Origin: Leucobacter ruminantium
GTDB lineage: Bacteria > Actinomycetota > Actinomycetes > Actinomycetales > Microbacteriaceae
Assembly (NCBI RefSeq): GCF_017565705.1
Contig: NZ_JAGDYL010000004.1
Span: forward strand, 1 to 64,000
DNA: 64,000 nucleotides
Reading direction: 5' to 3'
Shown here: in pieces, positions 38,155 to 46,616 of the stretch
Layout: the number at the start of each line of letters is the position of its first letter
How positions within the stretch are numbered: position 1 is the stretch's first letter
Translations under genes and position numbers: made by a program
The notes under the pieces: generated by a model
Told to the model about the DNA's origin: nothing
The model's database searches: none
The model's input: only the letters and a program-made list of their open reading frames with translations

Positions 38155-41100
38155 GTGTTCGTACAGGAGCGGGCAGACGGCACGGGGCTGCGCATCATGA
38201 CGAGCGCGAGCGACCTGACAGCCGCGAGCGCCTGCGAGTTCGCCTTCCTCCGCCGCGCCGATGCGAAGCTCGGCCGCGACGTCGAGGTACCGCCCGACGA
38301 CGACCCGATGCTGGCGCGGGCGGCGCGCCTCGGAGATGCGCACGAGGAGCGGGTGCTGACCGCGTATCGCGATGCGCTGGGCGAGGGATTCGCGGGGGCA
38401 CCGGGCGGAGTGGTCGAGATCGCGCGCTGCGACCCGCGCGACGAGTTAGCGCTCGCGAGGCTCGCCGCCCAGACCGTCGCAGCGCTGCGCGGCGGAGCCG
38501 ATGTCGTCTTCCAAGCGACCTTCTTCGAGCCGTCGCAGCGGCCTGCCGCGCCCGGCTCGGACGAGCCCGAGATCGGTTTTCTCGGCTTCGCCGACTTCCT
38601 CGCGCGCACCGAGGACGGAGCCTACGAGGTGCAGGACACGAAGCTCGCGCGGCGTGCGAAGGTGACGGCGCTCATGCAGCTCGCCGCGTACGCGGAGCAG
38701 CTCGAGCGCGTCGGTGCGCCGGTCGCGGGGGAGGCGGTGCTGATCCTCGGCGACGGGGCGCGCTCCCGGCACCGCATCGCCGACATCGCCCCCGTGTTCC
38801 GCGCACGGCGGTCGCGGCTGCACCGGCTGCTGCTCGAGCGCTTCGCCGCAGCGGGGGCCGACGGGCGGCGGGAGAGCGCGGCGCCGATCGCGTGGGGAGC
38901 CGCGGGCGTCGCCGCCTGCGGCCGCTGCGAGGTGTGCGAGCCCGAGATCGTGCGGACGAGGGATCCGCTGCTGGTCGCGGGCATCCGCCGAACGCAGCGC
39001 GATGCGCTCCTCGCGGCGGGCGTCGGCACGATCGAGGCGGTGGCCGGCGCGCGCGAGGTCGACGGCATCGCCGCGCAGGCGCTCGAGCGCATCGCGGCGC
39101 AGGCCGCCGTGCAGGTCGAGGCCGAGGCGCTCGCCGCCGGAGCGGGAGGCGCGACGGTGCCGCCCGTCCGCGTCGTCGACGCGTCGGCGCTCGCGGCGAT
39201 CCCTCCGCCGAGCCCCGGAGATCTCTTCTTCGATTTCGAGGGGGACCCGATGTTCCGCGAGCCGGGCGATGCGGGCACCGCGAGGTGGGGGCTCGATTAC
39301 CTCTTCGGCATGGTCGACGCCGAAGAGCGGTTCACACCGCTCTGGGCGCACGACCTCGCCGCGGAGCGGCGCGCGCTGCTCGCCTTCCTCGATCTCGTCG
39401 AGGAGCGCAGGCGCCGCCATCCCGACATGCGCATCTATCACTACGCCTCCTATGAGCGCACCCACCTGCTCTCGATCGCGGCGAGGCACGGCGCGGGCGA
39501 GGCGCGCGTCGATCGTCTGCTGCGCGAGCACGTGCTGGTCGACCTCTATCCGATCGTGCGGTCGGCGCTGCGCATCGGCACTCGGTCCTACTCGATCAAG
39601 AAGCTCGAACCGCTCTACATGGGCGACGAGCTGCGCGACGCAGACGGGGTGACGAGCGGTGCGCAATCGGTGACCGAGTACGCCGAGGCGAGCGCGCTGC
39701 TCGCCTCCTCGGACACGGCGGAGCGGGCGGAGGGGGAGCGGCGCCTCGACGCGATCGCCGACTACAACCGCTACGACTGCGTCTCGACCCTGCGGTTGCG
39801 CGACTGGCTGCTGGGAATCGCGGCCGAGCGCGGCGTCGAGCCGCACCGGGCCGAGGAGCCGGCCGATGCGGGGCCGGAACTCGAGCTGAGCGCCGTGGCC
39901 GCCGCACTCGCCCGGCACGCCGATGCCGCCGACGATCCGGGCGACCGCACCGCGGCGGCGCTCGCTGCAAGCGCCATCGACTATCACCAGCGCGAGCAGA
40001 AGGCCTTCTGGTGGGCGCACTTCGCACGGCTCGTCGACCCGGTCGACGACTGGGCCGAGACCCGCGATGTGCTCGTCGTCGATGAGGCGAGCAGCGGGGT
40101 GCTCGAGGACTGGTTCAGGCCGCCGCGGGCGCGGGTGGACCGGCGGCGCCTGCGCCTGCGCGGCGAGGTCGCACCGGGCAGTCGCCTGCGCGCCGGGGGC
40201 GAGACCTATCTGCTCTACGCCCACCCCGCCCCGTTCCCGCAGCCGGGCGCCGCTCCCGGCGCGCGCGGGGCGCGCAGGGCCAGGATCGTCGAGGTCTTCG
40301 ACGGCGGGGTGATCGTGGAGGAGACCGCGGGAGGCGGAACGGTGCACGACGCCCTTCCGATGGCGCTGACCCCGGGGCCGCCGCCGCCCGCCGGCGCGCA
40401 GAGGAGCGCGATCGAGGAGTGGGGCGCGGAGCTCGCCGCGGAGCTCGAACGAGGGCGCTTTCCGAGCGATCCGGTCGTCGACCTGCTGCGCCGTTCGCGG
40501 CCCCGCCTGCGGGCGGGCGGAGGGCTCGTCCCCGTCGATTCGGAGGCGGCGCTGTCGGCGGCCGGCGGCGACCCCGAGGCCCGCACGATCGGCGCGGTGG
40601 TCGCGAGTCTCGCGGGCCTCGACCGCAGCTTCCTGGCGGTGCAGGGGCCGCCCGGCACCGGCAAGACCTACCTCGCGGCGCGCGTCATCAAGCACCTGGT
40701 CGAGGAGCGGGGCTGGTGCATCGGCGTGGTCGCGCAGTCCCACAAGGTCGTCGAGAACGTGCTCGAGGGAGCGGTTCGCGCAGGCCTCGCCCCGCAGCGC
40801 GTCGGCAAGGTGCCGCAGGGCGGCGCCCTCGAGGAGGGCGCGGAGGAGCCGGCCTACACGGTGCTGTCGAGGAACGGCCAGCTGCCGTTCGTCCGGTCGC
40901 ACCGGGAGACGGGCCTGGGCTGCGTGGTCGGCGGCACCGCCTGGGACTTCAGCAACTCAGCCCGCTTCGAGCGTCGCGGCCTCGACCTGCTCGTCGTCGA
41001 CGAGGCCGGGCAGTTCTCGCTCGCGCCCACGATCGCGGCGTCCGTCGCGGCCGAGCGACTGCTGCTGCTCGGCGATCCGCAGCAGCTGCCGCAGGTGTCG

Positions 41101-41823
41101 CAGGGCAGCCACCCCGAGCCCGTCGACGCTTCGGCGCTCGGCTGGCTGCTCGGCGAGCACGAGACCGTGCCGCCCTCGCTCGGCTACTTCCTCTCCGAGA
41201 CGCGGCGCATGCGCCCGGAGCTCGCCGAGATCGTATCGGAACTCGCCTACGACGGCAGGCTGCACGCCCACCCGGGCGCTTCGGAGCGGCTGGTCTCCGG
41301 GGCCGGCCCCGCCGGGCTCGTGCGGCACGCAGTGCCGCACCGCGGCAACTCGACGCATTCGACCGAGGAGGCGGCGGAGGTCGTGCGTCTCGCGCAGCGG
41401 CTGCTGCGCGGATTCCTCCGGCAGGGGGATGCGCCTCCGCGCCCGCTCGAACCGAGCGACGTCATCGTGGTCGCGCCCTACAACGCGCACGTCGAGTGCA
41501 TCGCCGAGGCGCTCGACGCCGTGGGACTCAGCGAGATCCGGGTCGGGACCGTCGATAGATTCCAGGGCCAGGAGGCCGTACTCGCGATCGTCGCGCTCGC
41601 CGCCTCGAGTCCCGAGGACGTGCCGCGAGGGCTCGAGTTCCTGCTCATGCGCAACCGCCTCAACGTCGCCATCAGCCGGGCGCAGTGGGCGGCGCACCTC
41701 GTCTCCTCCGACAGGCTCGGCGAGGGGCTCCCGACGAGCGCCGAGGGCCTCGCTGCGCTCTCGGGGTACCTCCGCCTGCTGGAGCGCGCTTCGGTCGCGG
41801 ACGCTAGCCTGGAGGCATGGTGA
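38155..41823 (+). CDS. TM0106-type RecB-like nuclease with RNase H-like domain and SF1 helicase
   Basis: 1222 residues with three catalytic modules. Residues about 20-190: RecB-like PD-(D/E)XK fold, with D in GFLGFADFL and ExxDTK in YEVQDTKLARR. Residues about 355-570: RNase H-like/DEDD exonuclease type, with LFFDFEGDP and, late, DYNRYDCVSTLRLRDWL. Residues about 810-1222: Upf1/DNA2-like superfamily 1 helicase with Walker A GPPGTGKT, Walker B VVDEAGQ, LLGDPQQLPQ, VGTVDRFQGQEA and NRLNVAISRA. A cysteine pair region CGRCEVCEP may bind metal. Probably processes nucleic acid ends in repair or defence. GTG 38155 has GGAGGG 7 nt upstream. Confidence 0.9.
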   Translation: MFVQERADGTGLRIMTSASDLTAASACEFAFLRRADAKLGRDVEVPPDDDPMLARAARLGDAHEERVLTAYRDALGEGFAGAPGGVVEIARCDPRDELALARLAAQTVAALRGGADVVFQATFFEPSQRPAAPGSDEPEIGFLGFADFLARTEDGAYEVQDTKLARRAKVTALMQLAAYAEQLERVGAPVAGEAVLILGDGARSRHRIADIAPVFRARRSRLHRLLLERFAAAGADGRRESAAPIAWGAAGVAACGRCEVCEPEIVRTRDPLLVAGIRRTQRDALLAAGVGTIEAVAGAREVDGIAAQALERIAAQAAVQVEAEALAAGAGGATVPPVRVVDASALAAIPPPSPGDLFFDFEGDPMFREPGDAGTARWGLDYLFGMVDAEERFTPLWAHDLAAERRALLAFLDLVEERRRRHPDMRIYHYASYERTHLLSIAARHGAGEARVDRLLREHVLVDLYPIVRSALRIGTRSYSIKKLEPLYMGDELRDADGVTSGAQSVTEYAEASALLASSDTAERAEGERRLDAIADYNRYDCVSTLRLRDWLLGIAAERGVEPHRAEEPADAGPELELSAVAAALARHADAADDPGDRTAAALAASAIDYHQREQKAFWWAHFARLVDPVDDWAETRDVLVVDEASSGVLEDWFRPPRARVDRRRLRLRGEVAPGSRLRAGGETYLLYAHPAPFPQPGAAPGARGARRARIVEVFDGGVIVEETAGGGTVHDALPMALTPGPPPPAGAQRSAIEEWGAELAAELERGRFPSDPVVDLLRRSRPRLRAGGGLVPVDSEAALSAAGGDPEARTIGAVVASLAGLDRSFLAVQGPPGTGKTYLAARVIKHLVEERGWCIGVVAQSHKVVENVLEGAVRAGLAPQRVGKVPQGGALEEGAEEPAYTVLSRNGQLPFVRSHRETGLGCVVGGTAWDFSNSARFERRGLDLLVVDEAGQFSLAPTIAASVAAERLLLLGDPQQLPQVSQGSHPEPVDASALGWLLGEHETVPPSLGYFLSETRRMRPELAEIVSELAYDGRLHAHPGASERLVSGAGPAGLVRHAVPHRGNSTHSTEEAAEVVRLAQRLLRGFLRQGDAPPRPLEPSDVIVVAPYNAHVECIAEALDAVGLSEIRVGTVDRFQGQEAVLAIVALAASSPEDVPRGLEFLLMRNRLNVAISRAQWAAHLVSSDRLGEGLPTSAEGLAALSGYLRLLERASVADASLEAW
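41805..41819 (+). promoter_or_regulatory. Leaderless promoter inside the helicase 3' end
   Basis: TAGCCT (41805-41810), six bases (GGAGGC), ATG 41817. The box lies within the last codons of the nuclease-helicase gene. GGAGG also lies directly before the ATG, too close for a normal ribosome site. Confidence 0.5.
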
Positions 41824-43082
41824 AACCCGGAGGCCCCTTCAAGACCCCGCCGTCGAGTCCACTGCCGGATCTCGTGCCGTCCGCGGCTGCTGCAGATCCG
41901 GTTCAGACCGAGATTCCCGTGCCCCGCGCCTCGCGGCGATCGGAGATCCCCGCCTTCGAGGTGATGCGCATCACCGACGAGATCGCGCGCCGTCGGCTCG
42001 CAGGCCACGACGTCGTCTCGCTCTGCGCAGGCGAGCCGAGCGCGCGTCCCGCACCGGGCACGCTGAAACCCGCCGGCTACACCGGTCCGCTCGGCACGAT
42101 GCCGCTGCGCGAGGCCATCGCCGGCCACTACCGCGACTGGTACGGGGTCGAGCTCGAGCCGCAGACCGTGGCGGTGACGACGGGTTCCTCCGGCGCGTTC
42201 CAGCTCGTCTTCCTCACCGCCTTCGATCCGGGCGACCGGGTCGCGCTCGCGAGCCCCGGCTACCCGGCCTACCGCAACATCCTGCGCGCGCTCGGCGTCG
42301 ACGTCGTCGAGATCCCCACCGGCTCTGCGACCAGATACCAGCCGACGCCCGAGCTGCTCGACGCGGCCGTCGCCGAGCGCGGCCCGCTCGCGGGGCTGAT
42401 CATCGCGTCGCCCGCGAACCCGACGGGCACGATGCTCGGCCGAGGCGAGCTCTCGGCTCTCGTCGAGTGGTGCCGCGCGAACGGCACGCGCCTCATCAGC
42501 GATGAGATCTACCACGGCATCACCTTCCCCGAGGCGGGCGACCCCGATCCGCGCGGTGTCTCCGCTCGCGAGCTCGACCCCGAGGCGATCATCATCAACT
42601 CCTTCTCGAAGTACTGGGGCATGACCGGGTGGCGTCTCGGCTGGGCGATCCTGCCGCAGAGCCTCGTCGCCCCGCTCGAAGCGCTCGCCTCCAACTTCGC
42701 GCTCTCCCCGCCCGCGCCCGCCCAGGAGCTGGCCCTCACCGCCTTCACCGCAGAGAGCTACGCCGAGCGCGACGCGGTGGTCGCGGGCTTCGCGCGCGCC
42801 CGGGCGCTGATCCTCGCGGCCGAGCCCGAACTCGGCTGGGGCGAGGCCGCCCCCTCGGACGGCGCCTTCTACTACTACTCCGAGCTGGGCCCGCAGCTCG
42901 ACCGCTTCGGCGATTCGGTCGCCTACGCCCGCGCGCTGCTCGAACGGGCCGACGTCGCGCTCGTGCCCGGCGTCGACTTCGACCCGGTCGCAGGCGGGCG
43001 CTCGGTGCGCCTCTCGTACGCGGCGGGCGAGGCCGCGGTCGAGGAGGCGCTCGCGCGAATCATCCGCTTCCAGCGCGGCTGA
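41817..43082 (+). CDS. Class I/II PLP-dependent aminotransferase
   Basis: 421 residues, fold type I. The aspartate-family landmarks are AGEPSARPAPGTLKPAGYTGPLGTMPLREAIAGHY, SPGYPAYRNIL, SPANPTGTML, LISDEIYHGI and the PLP lysine at 265 in NSFSKYWGMTGWRLGW. Donor and acceptor cannot be fixed; it resembles the general aminotransferases annotated as aspartate/alanine type. A hydrophilic Pro/Ser-rich leader of about 35 residues precedes the fold. The start codon overlaps the helicase stop by 7 nt and lies 6 nt after a TAGCCT box, so it may be translated both from its own leaderless mRNA and by coupling. Confidence 0.9.
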   Translation: MVKPGGPFKTPPSSPLPDLVPSAAAADPVQTEIPVPRASRRSEIPAFEVMRITDEIARRRLAGHDVVSLCAGEPSARPAPGTLKPAGYTGPLGTMPLREAIAGHYRDWYGVELEPQTVAVTTGSSGAFQLVFLTAFDPGDRVALASPGYPAYRNILRALGVDVVEIPTGSATRYQPTPELLDAAVAERGPLAGLIIASPANPTGTMLGRGELSALVEWCRANGTRLISDEIYHGITFPEAGDPDPRGVSARELDPEAIIINSFSKYWGMTGWRLGWAILPQSLVAPLEALASNFALSPPAPAQELALTAFTAESYAERDAVVAGFARARALILAAEPELGWGEAAPSDGAFYYYSELGPQLDRFGDSVAYARALLERADVALVPGVDFDPVAGGRSVRLSYAAGEAAVEEALARIIRFQRG

Positions 43083-43167
43083 GCGTTCCGGCGGCGGCTG
43101 AGCGGGCCGCTCGCGGCCGAGCCCGCCGGGTCCCGCGGCGACCGTCCGTGCGCCGCGAAACGCGAAG

Positions 43168-43197
43168 GGGGTGAGGGATCCGCGGATCCCTCACCCC
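43168..43197. terminator. 30-bp perfect palindrome between convergent genes
   Basis: GGGGTGAGGGATCCG (43168-43182) and CGGATCCCTCACCCC (43183-43197) are perfect complements with no loop. Between the convergent aminotransferase and alcohol dehydrogenase genes it suits a bidirectional terminator. It contains two back-to-back GAGGGATC motifs. Confidence 0.65.
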
Positions 43198-43230
43198 TCG
43201 ATGCGGGCGCCAGGAGCGCCCCGCGCCCGC

Positions 43231-44340
43231 TCAGTACTCGATGACGCTGCGGATGCCCCGGCCCTTGCGCATCTGCGCGAACGCCTCGTTGACCTCTTCG
43301 AGCTTGATGCGGTCGGTGATCATCGAGTCGAGGTCGACGCGGCCCTCCATGTAGAGGTCGATGATCTTCGGGAAGTCGATCGACATGCGGGTCGAGCCGT
43401 AGTTGCAGCCGATGAGCTTCTTCTCCTGGTCGCTCATCACGAACGGGTCGATCGTGATCTTCACGCCGTCGGCGACCTGGCCGACGACGACGGCCGTGCC
43501 GCCGCGGCGGATCGCCTCGTAGCAGGCCTCGATCGTGAACGGCAGGCCGATGGCCTCGAACGCGTAGTCGACGCCGCGTCCGCCGGTGAGTTCGCGTACG
43601 GCCTCGACGAGGTCGCGCTCCCGGCTGTTGACGGTGTGCGTGGCGCCGAACTGACGGCCGAGCTCGAGCTTCTCCTCGCTCACGTCGGCGACGATGATCT
43701 GCTTCGCACCGGCGAGGCGGGCGCCCTGCACGACGTTGAGGCCGACGCCGCCGCAGCCGACCACGAGCACGGTCGAGCCCGGCTCGACCTTCGCGGTGTT
43801 GGTGACGGCACCGATGCCGGTCGTCACGGCGCAGCCGACGAGCGCGGCCTGGGCGAGCGGGGCGTCCTTGCGGATCTTGATCGCCGCCGAGGCGGGCACC
43901 ATGGCGTGGTCGCCGAAGGAGCCCACGGCGAGGAAGCTCTTCACATCCTGCTCGCCGTCGCTGAGGCGCGGCTTGCCATCGAAGAAGACATGCTGGTACG
44001 CGGTCTCGTTGGCGAGCTGGCACAGCACGGGGTTGCCCGAGACGCAGAACTCGCACTTCTGGCACGACGGCGTCCACGACAGGATCACGTGGTCGTCGAC
44101 CTCGAGGTCGGTGACCTCGCTGCCCACGGCGACGACGACGCCGGCGCCCTCGTGGCCGAGCACGAGGGGAGCGGGGGTGTCCCACTCGCCGTCGAGCGCG
44201 TGCAGATCGGAGTGGCAGACACCCGATGCCGCAAGCTTGACGAGCACCTCGTTCGGCCCGGGTTCGGACGAGATCTGGAGGTCCTGGATCTCGAGGGGCT
44301 GCTCGGGGCCGACGAATACGGCGGCTTTCACATCGATCAT
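43231..44340 (-). CDS. Zinc-dependent alcohol dehydrogenase (class III-like)
   Basis: 369 residues. Catalytic zinc ligands Cys42, His63 and Glu64 (SGVCHSDLH; LGHEGAG), structural zinc cysteines in CQKCEFCVSGNPVLC, NAD-binding VVGCGGVGLNVVQGARLAGA. The length and ending (EEVNEAFAQMRKGRGIRSVIEY) match the NAD-linked class III/aryl alcohol branch. AAAGGA is 8 nt before ATG 44338-44340. It is the third gene of an operon with a permease and an unknown protein (11 bp from the latter), so it probably acts on an alcohol or aldehyde derived from the imported compound. Confidence 0.92.
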   Translation of the reverse strand: MIDVKAAVFVGPEQPLEIQDLQISSEPGPNEVLVKLAASGVCHSDLHALDGEWDTPAPLVLGHEGAGVVVAVGSEVTDLEVDDHVILSWTPSCQKCEFCVSGNPVLCQLANETAYQHVFFDGKPRLSDGEQDVKSFLAVGSFGDHAMVPASAAIKIRKDAPLAQAALVGCAVTTGIGAVTNTAKVEPGSTVLVVGCGGVGLNVVQGARLAGAKQIIVADVSEEKLELGRQFGATHTVNSRERDLVEAVRELTGGRGVDYAFEAIGLPFTIEACYEAIRRGGTAVVVGQVADGVKITIDPFVMSDQEKKLIGCNYGSTRMSIDFPKIIDLYMEGRVDLDSMITDRIKLEEVNEAFAQMRKGRGIRSVIEY

Positions 44341-44351
44341 GAGGGATCCTT

Positions 44352-44948
44352 TCAGTGGCGGGTGGTCGGGTCGGTCGCGGTGCTCGCGGGGCACCAGGTG
44401 CGGAGCGAGCGGATGAGGTCGAGGATGCGGTCGGGCTCTCCGGCCGGGAACGCCGTCGCCTTGAAGACGGGAGGGATGAGCACCCACACGTACGAGCCGC
44501 CCATGGGCACGAGGCTCAGGCGACGGGCGTGCTTCGGGCCGCTGACATCGGCCTTGATCAGGTCGATGCGGCCGAGGTGCTTCTCGATGCGCCGGTTCAT
44601 GGAATCGAGAACGGGAGAGGCGAGGGATCCCTGCCGGTCATCGCGGCGCACGAAGCGCGCTCCCTGCCTGCCCCTGTGCGAAAGTTCGAGGTCGGCGGGC
44701 ACGGGGGTGTCGGCGGGGAGCTCGGTCGTGATGCGCAGGTTGTAGACCCGGGAGAAGACGTAGTTGCCCGGATCGTAGCCGAGCGTGAGCACGATGCCGT
44801 CGCGCGTGCGCACGGTGACGCTGGTCTGATCGGAGCCCGTGACCGCGCCGAACTGCTCGGCGGTGCGCCGCAGCGCGGCGCGGGCGCGGTCCACGATGGG
44901 GCCGGCGCCCGCGAGCGCGTCGCGGCGGGTGCGCTGAGCCTTGCTCAC
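44352..44948 (-). CDS. Hypothetical protein between permease and alcohol dehydrogenase
   Basis: 198 residues, no signal peptide or membrane helix. A helical N-terminus (DALAGAGPIVDRARAALRRTAEQFGAV) is followed by beta-rich segments (TSVTVRTRDGIVLTLGYDPG, YNLRITTELPADTPVPADLELSHRGRQGARFV) and GGSYVWVLIPPVFKATAFPAGEPDRILDLI near the end. I do not recognise the family with confidence. GTG 44946-44948 overlaps the permease stop (GTGA) and has GGGAG 6 nt upstream, so it is translationally coupled to the permease. It may help transport or metabolise the same substrate. Confidence 0.82.
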   Translation of the reverse strand: MSKAQRTRRDALAGAGPIVDRARAALRRTAEQFGAVTGSDQTSVTVRTRDGIVLTLGYDPGNYVFSRVYNLRITTELPADTPVPADLELSHRGRQGARFVRRDDRQGSLASPVLDSMNRRIEKHLGRIDLIKADVSGPKHARRLSLVPMGGSYVWVLIPPVFKATAFPAGEPDRILDLIRSLRTWCPASTATDPTTRH

Positions 44949-46381
44949 GCGTCGCTCCCGAGCCGCCCGTCTGCCGCGAGGGCGTCGTCGTACTCGTGGC
45001 CGAGGTCCTCGGAGCGCACGACGATGTTGCTCTGCGTGTGGGTGAGGTCGGTCGGCGCGAACAGCGGCAGACGGTTGCGCTTCAGCCAGATGATCCCGAA
45101 GAGCGCGATCGCTGCGAGCACGACGCCTGCGCTGCCCCACACCACGAGACGCTGCGACATGTCGGGCACGATGAAGATGATCAGGTACGCGCACGACGCG
45201 ATGCCGAGGATCTGGGGCACCGGGTAGAGCGGCGTCTTGAAGGGCCGCTTCGCCTCGGGGTAGCGGCGGCGCAGCACGATGACGTCGATCTGGGCGATGA
45301 TGTAGCTGAGCAGCCAGGTGACGCAGGCGATGCTGATGAGGTTCAGGATCAGGTCGATGCCGCCCTGGGCGAAGGTCGAGTAGAGCAGCACGGCGGCCAT
45401 GCAGCCGGCGGTGACGAGCATGCCGGCCCAGGGGACGCGGCTGCGGCGGCTGATCTTGCCGAACCACTTCGGCAGCAGGCCCTCGTTCGCGAGGCCGTAG
45501 AGCATGCGGGGGATCGCGGCGAGGTAGGAGTTGCCGGTCGAGAAGGAGGCGAGGATCGTGACGACCGTCATGACCAGGCCGCCGGTCGCGCCGAAGATCG
45601 CGGTAGCGCCCACGACGTGGGGGATCGAGGAGGTCGCCATCTCGGCGAGGTCGGCGTAGCGGGTGGCACCCCAGCCGAAGAGCACGTCGACGAGGAAGAT
45701 GGTGCAGACGCCGACGACCATCGCGAGGGGGATGTTCTTCCACGGCTTCTTGACCTCTTCGGCCAGCGGCGCGACGAATTCCATGCCGATGTAGAGCCAG
45801 ATCGCGACCGCGCCCATCGAGGCGAGGGTGCTCCAGTCGGTCGCGAGGAGCGGGTTGTCGACGCGCTCGCCCGTGGCGAAGCCGAAGACGCCCGCGAGGC
45901 CCATGATCGCGAGGATGCCCATCATGCCGAAGACGACGGGGATCTGCACGCGGGCGAAGATATCGACGCCCGAGATGTTGAGCGTGAGCAGGATCGCGAG
46001 CAGGATGAACGAGAAGGCCGGGGCCGGGAAGCCCGTGAGCGATTCGAAGGAGTCGCCTGCGACGAGCAGCTGGGTGCCGCCGTCAGCCGAGACGAGCACG
46101 AGGTAGCCGCCGAGCACCGCGATGATCGCCATGAGGCGGCCGAGCGCTGGGAGAGTGTACTCGCCGACCATGCCGCCTCCGGGGAGCATGGAGGCGAGCT
46201 CGCCGTAGGAGATGGCGACCATCGTGATGATCACGAGGCCGATCAGCGCCGGGATGGCGAAGGCGAGGCCGCCGGTGCCGAACCCGTTGCCGAGAGAGAC
46301 CATCGCGGTACCCGACACCACGAGACCTGTGGAGGCCGCGTAGGCCGCTCCGAATCCGAGACTCCGCTTGAGTTTTGTCAT
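44945..46381 (-). CDS. APC-superfamily permease
   Basis: 478 residues, about 12 membrane segments. Features typical of the family: GFGAAYAASTGLVVSGTAMVSLG in TM1, SYGELASMLPGGGMVGEY, and EEVKKPWKNIPLAMVVG after TM6; soluble C-terminal tail of about 45 residues. The substrate is unknown; its operon partners suggest an amino alcohol or amine that is later handled by a dehydrogenase. ATG 46379-46381; AAAGGGG is about 12 nt upstream, a loose ribosome site. The upstream region carries repeated GACAGAA sequences near a PucR-type regulator gene. Confidence 0.9.
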   Translation of the reverse strand: MTKLKRSLGFGAAYAASTGLVVSGTAMVSLGNGFGTGGLAFAIPALIGLVIITMVAISYGELASMLPGGGMVGEYTLPALGRLMAIIAVLGGYLVLVSADGGTQLLVAGDSFESLTGFPAPAFSFILLAILLTLNISGVDIFARVQIPVVFGMMGILAIMGLAGVFGFATGERVDNPLLATDWSTLASMGAVAIWLYIGMEFVAPLAEEVKKPWKNIPLAMVVGVCTIFLVDVLFGWGATRYADLAEMATSSIPHVVGATAIFGATGGLVMTVVTILASFSTGNSYLAAIPRMLYGLANEGLLPKWFGKISRRSRVPWAGMLVTAGCMAAVLLYSTFAQGGIDLILNLISIACVTWLLSYIIAQIDVIVLRRRYPEAKRPFKTPLYPVPQILGIASCAYLIIFIVPDMSQRLVVWGSAGVVLAAIALFGIIWLKRNRLPLFAPTDLTHTQSNIVVRSEDLGHEYDDALAADGRLGSDA

Positions 46382-46442
46382 TGAGTTATCGGCCCCTTTG
46401 CCCGATCGTGAGAATGTGTCAGCTGTCAGCATGCACCTGGAC

Positions 46443-46569
46443 GACAGGAATCGCACTCGACACAATGTTGTTTTTTGCGACCTTCATCGACAGAATGACG
46501 GATATCTGAAGGTGAGGGATCCGACGAACTGTTGAATCGGCGCGTCGTGTCGAGACAGAAGTGACAGAA
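46443..46569. promoter_or_regulatory. GACAGAA repeats upstream of the permease operon
   Basis: Three exact GACAGAA heptamers (46489-46495, 46554-46560, 46563-46569) and one GACAGGAA variant (46443-46450) within 130 bp, all in one orientation. The last two are 9 bp apart. They lie between the PucR-type gene and the permease and may be its half-sites; this is inference. The region 46382-46616 also contains a T6 run near 46470. Confidence 0.45.
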
Positions 46570-46616
46570 GGCGCAGAGACGGCCGGCGCGGTAGAGGTGC
46601 AGGGGGGGGCGACGGC

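Noticed and set aside
38446-40902. 818-codon open frame opposite the nuclease-helicase
   Set aside because: Shadow frame; the plus-strand product has intact nuclease and helicase motifs.
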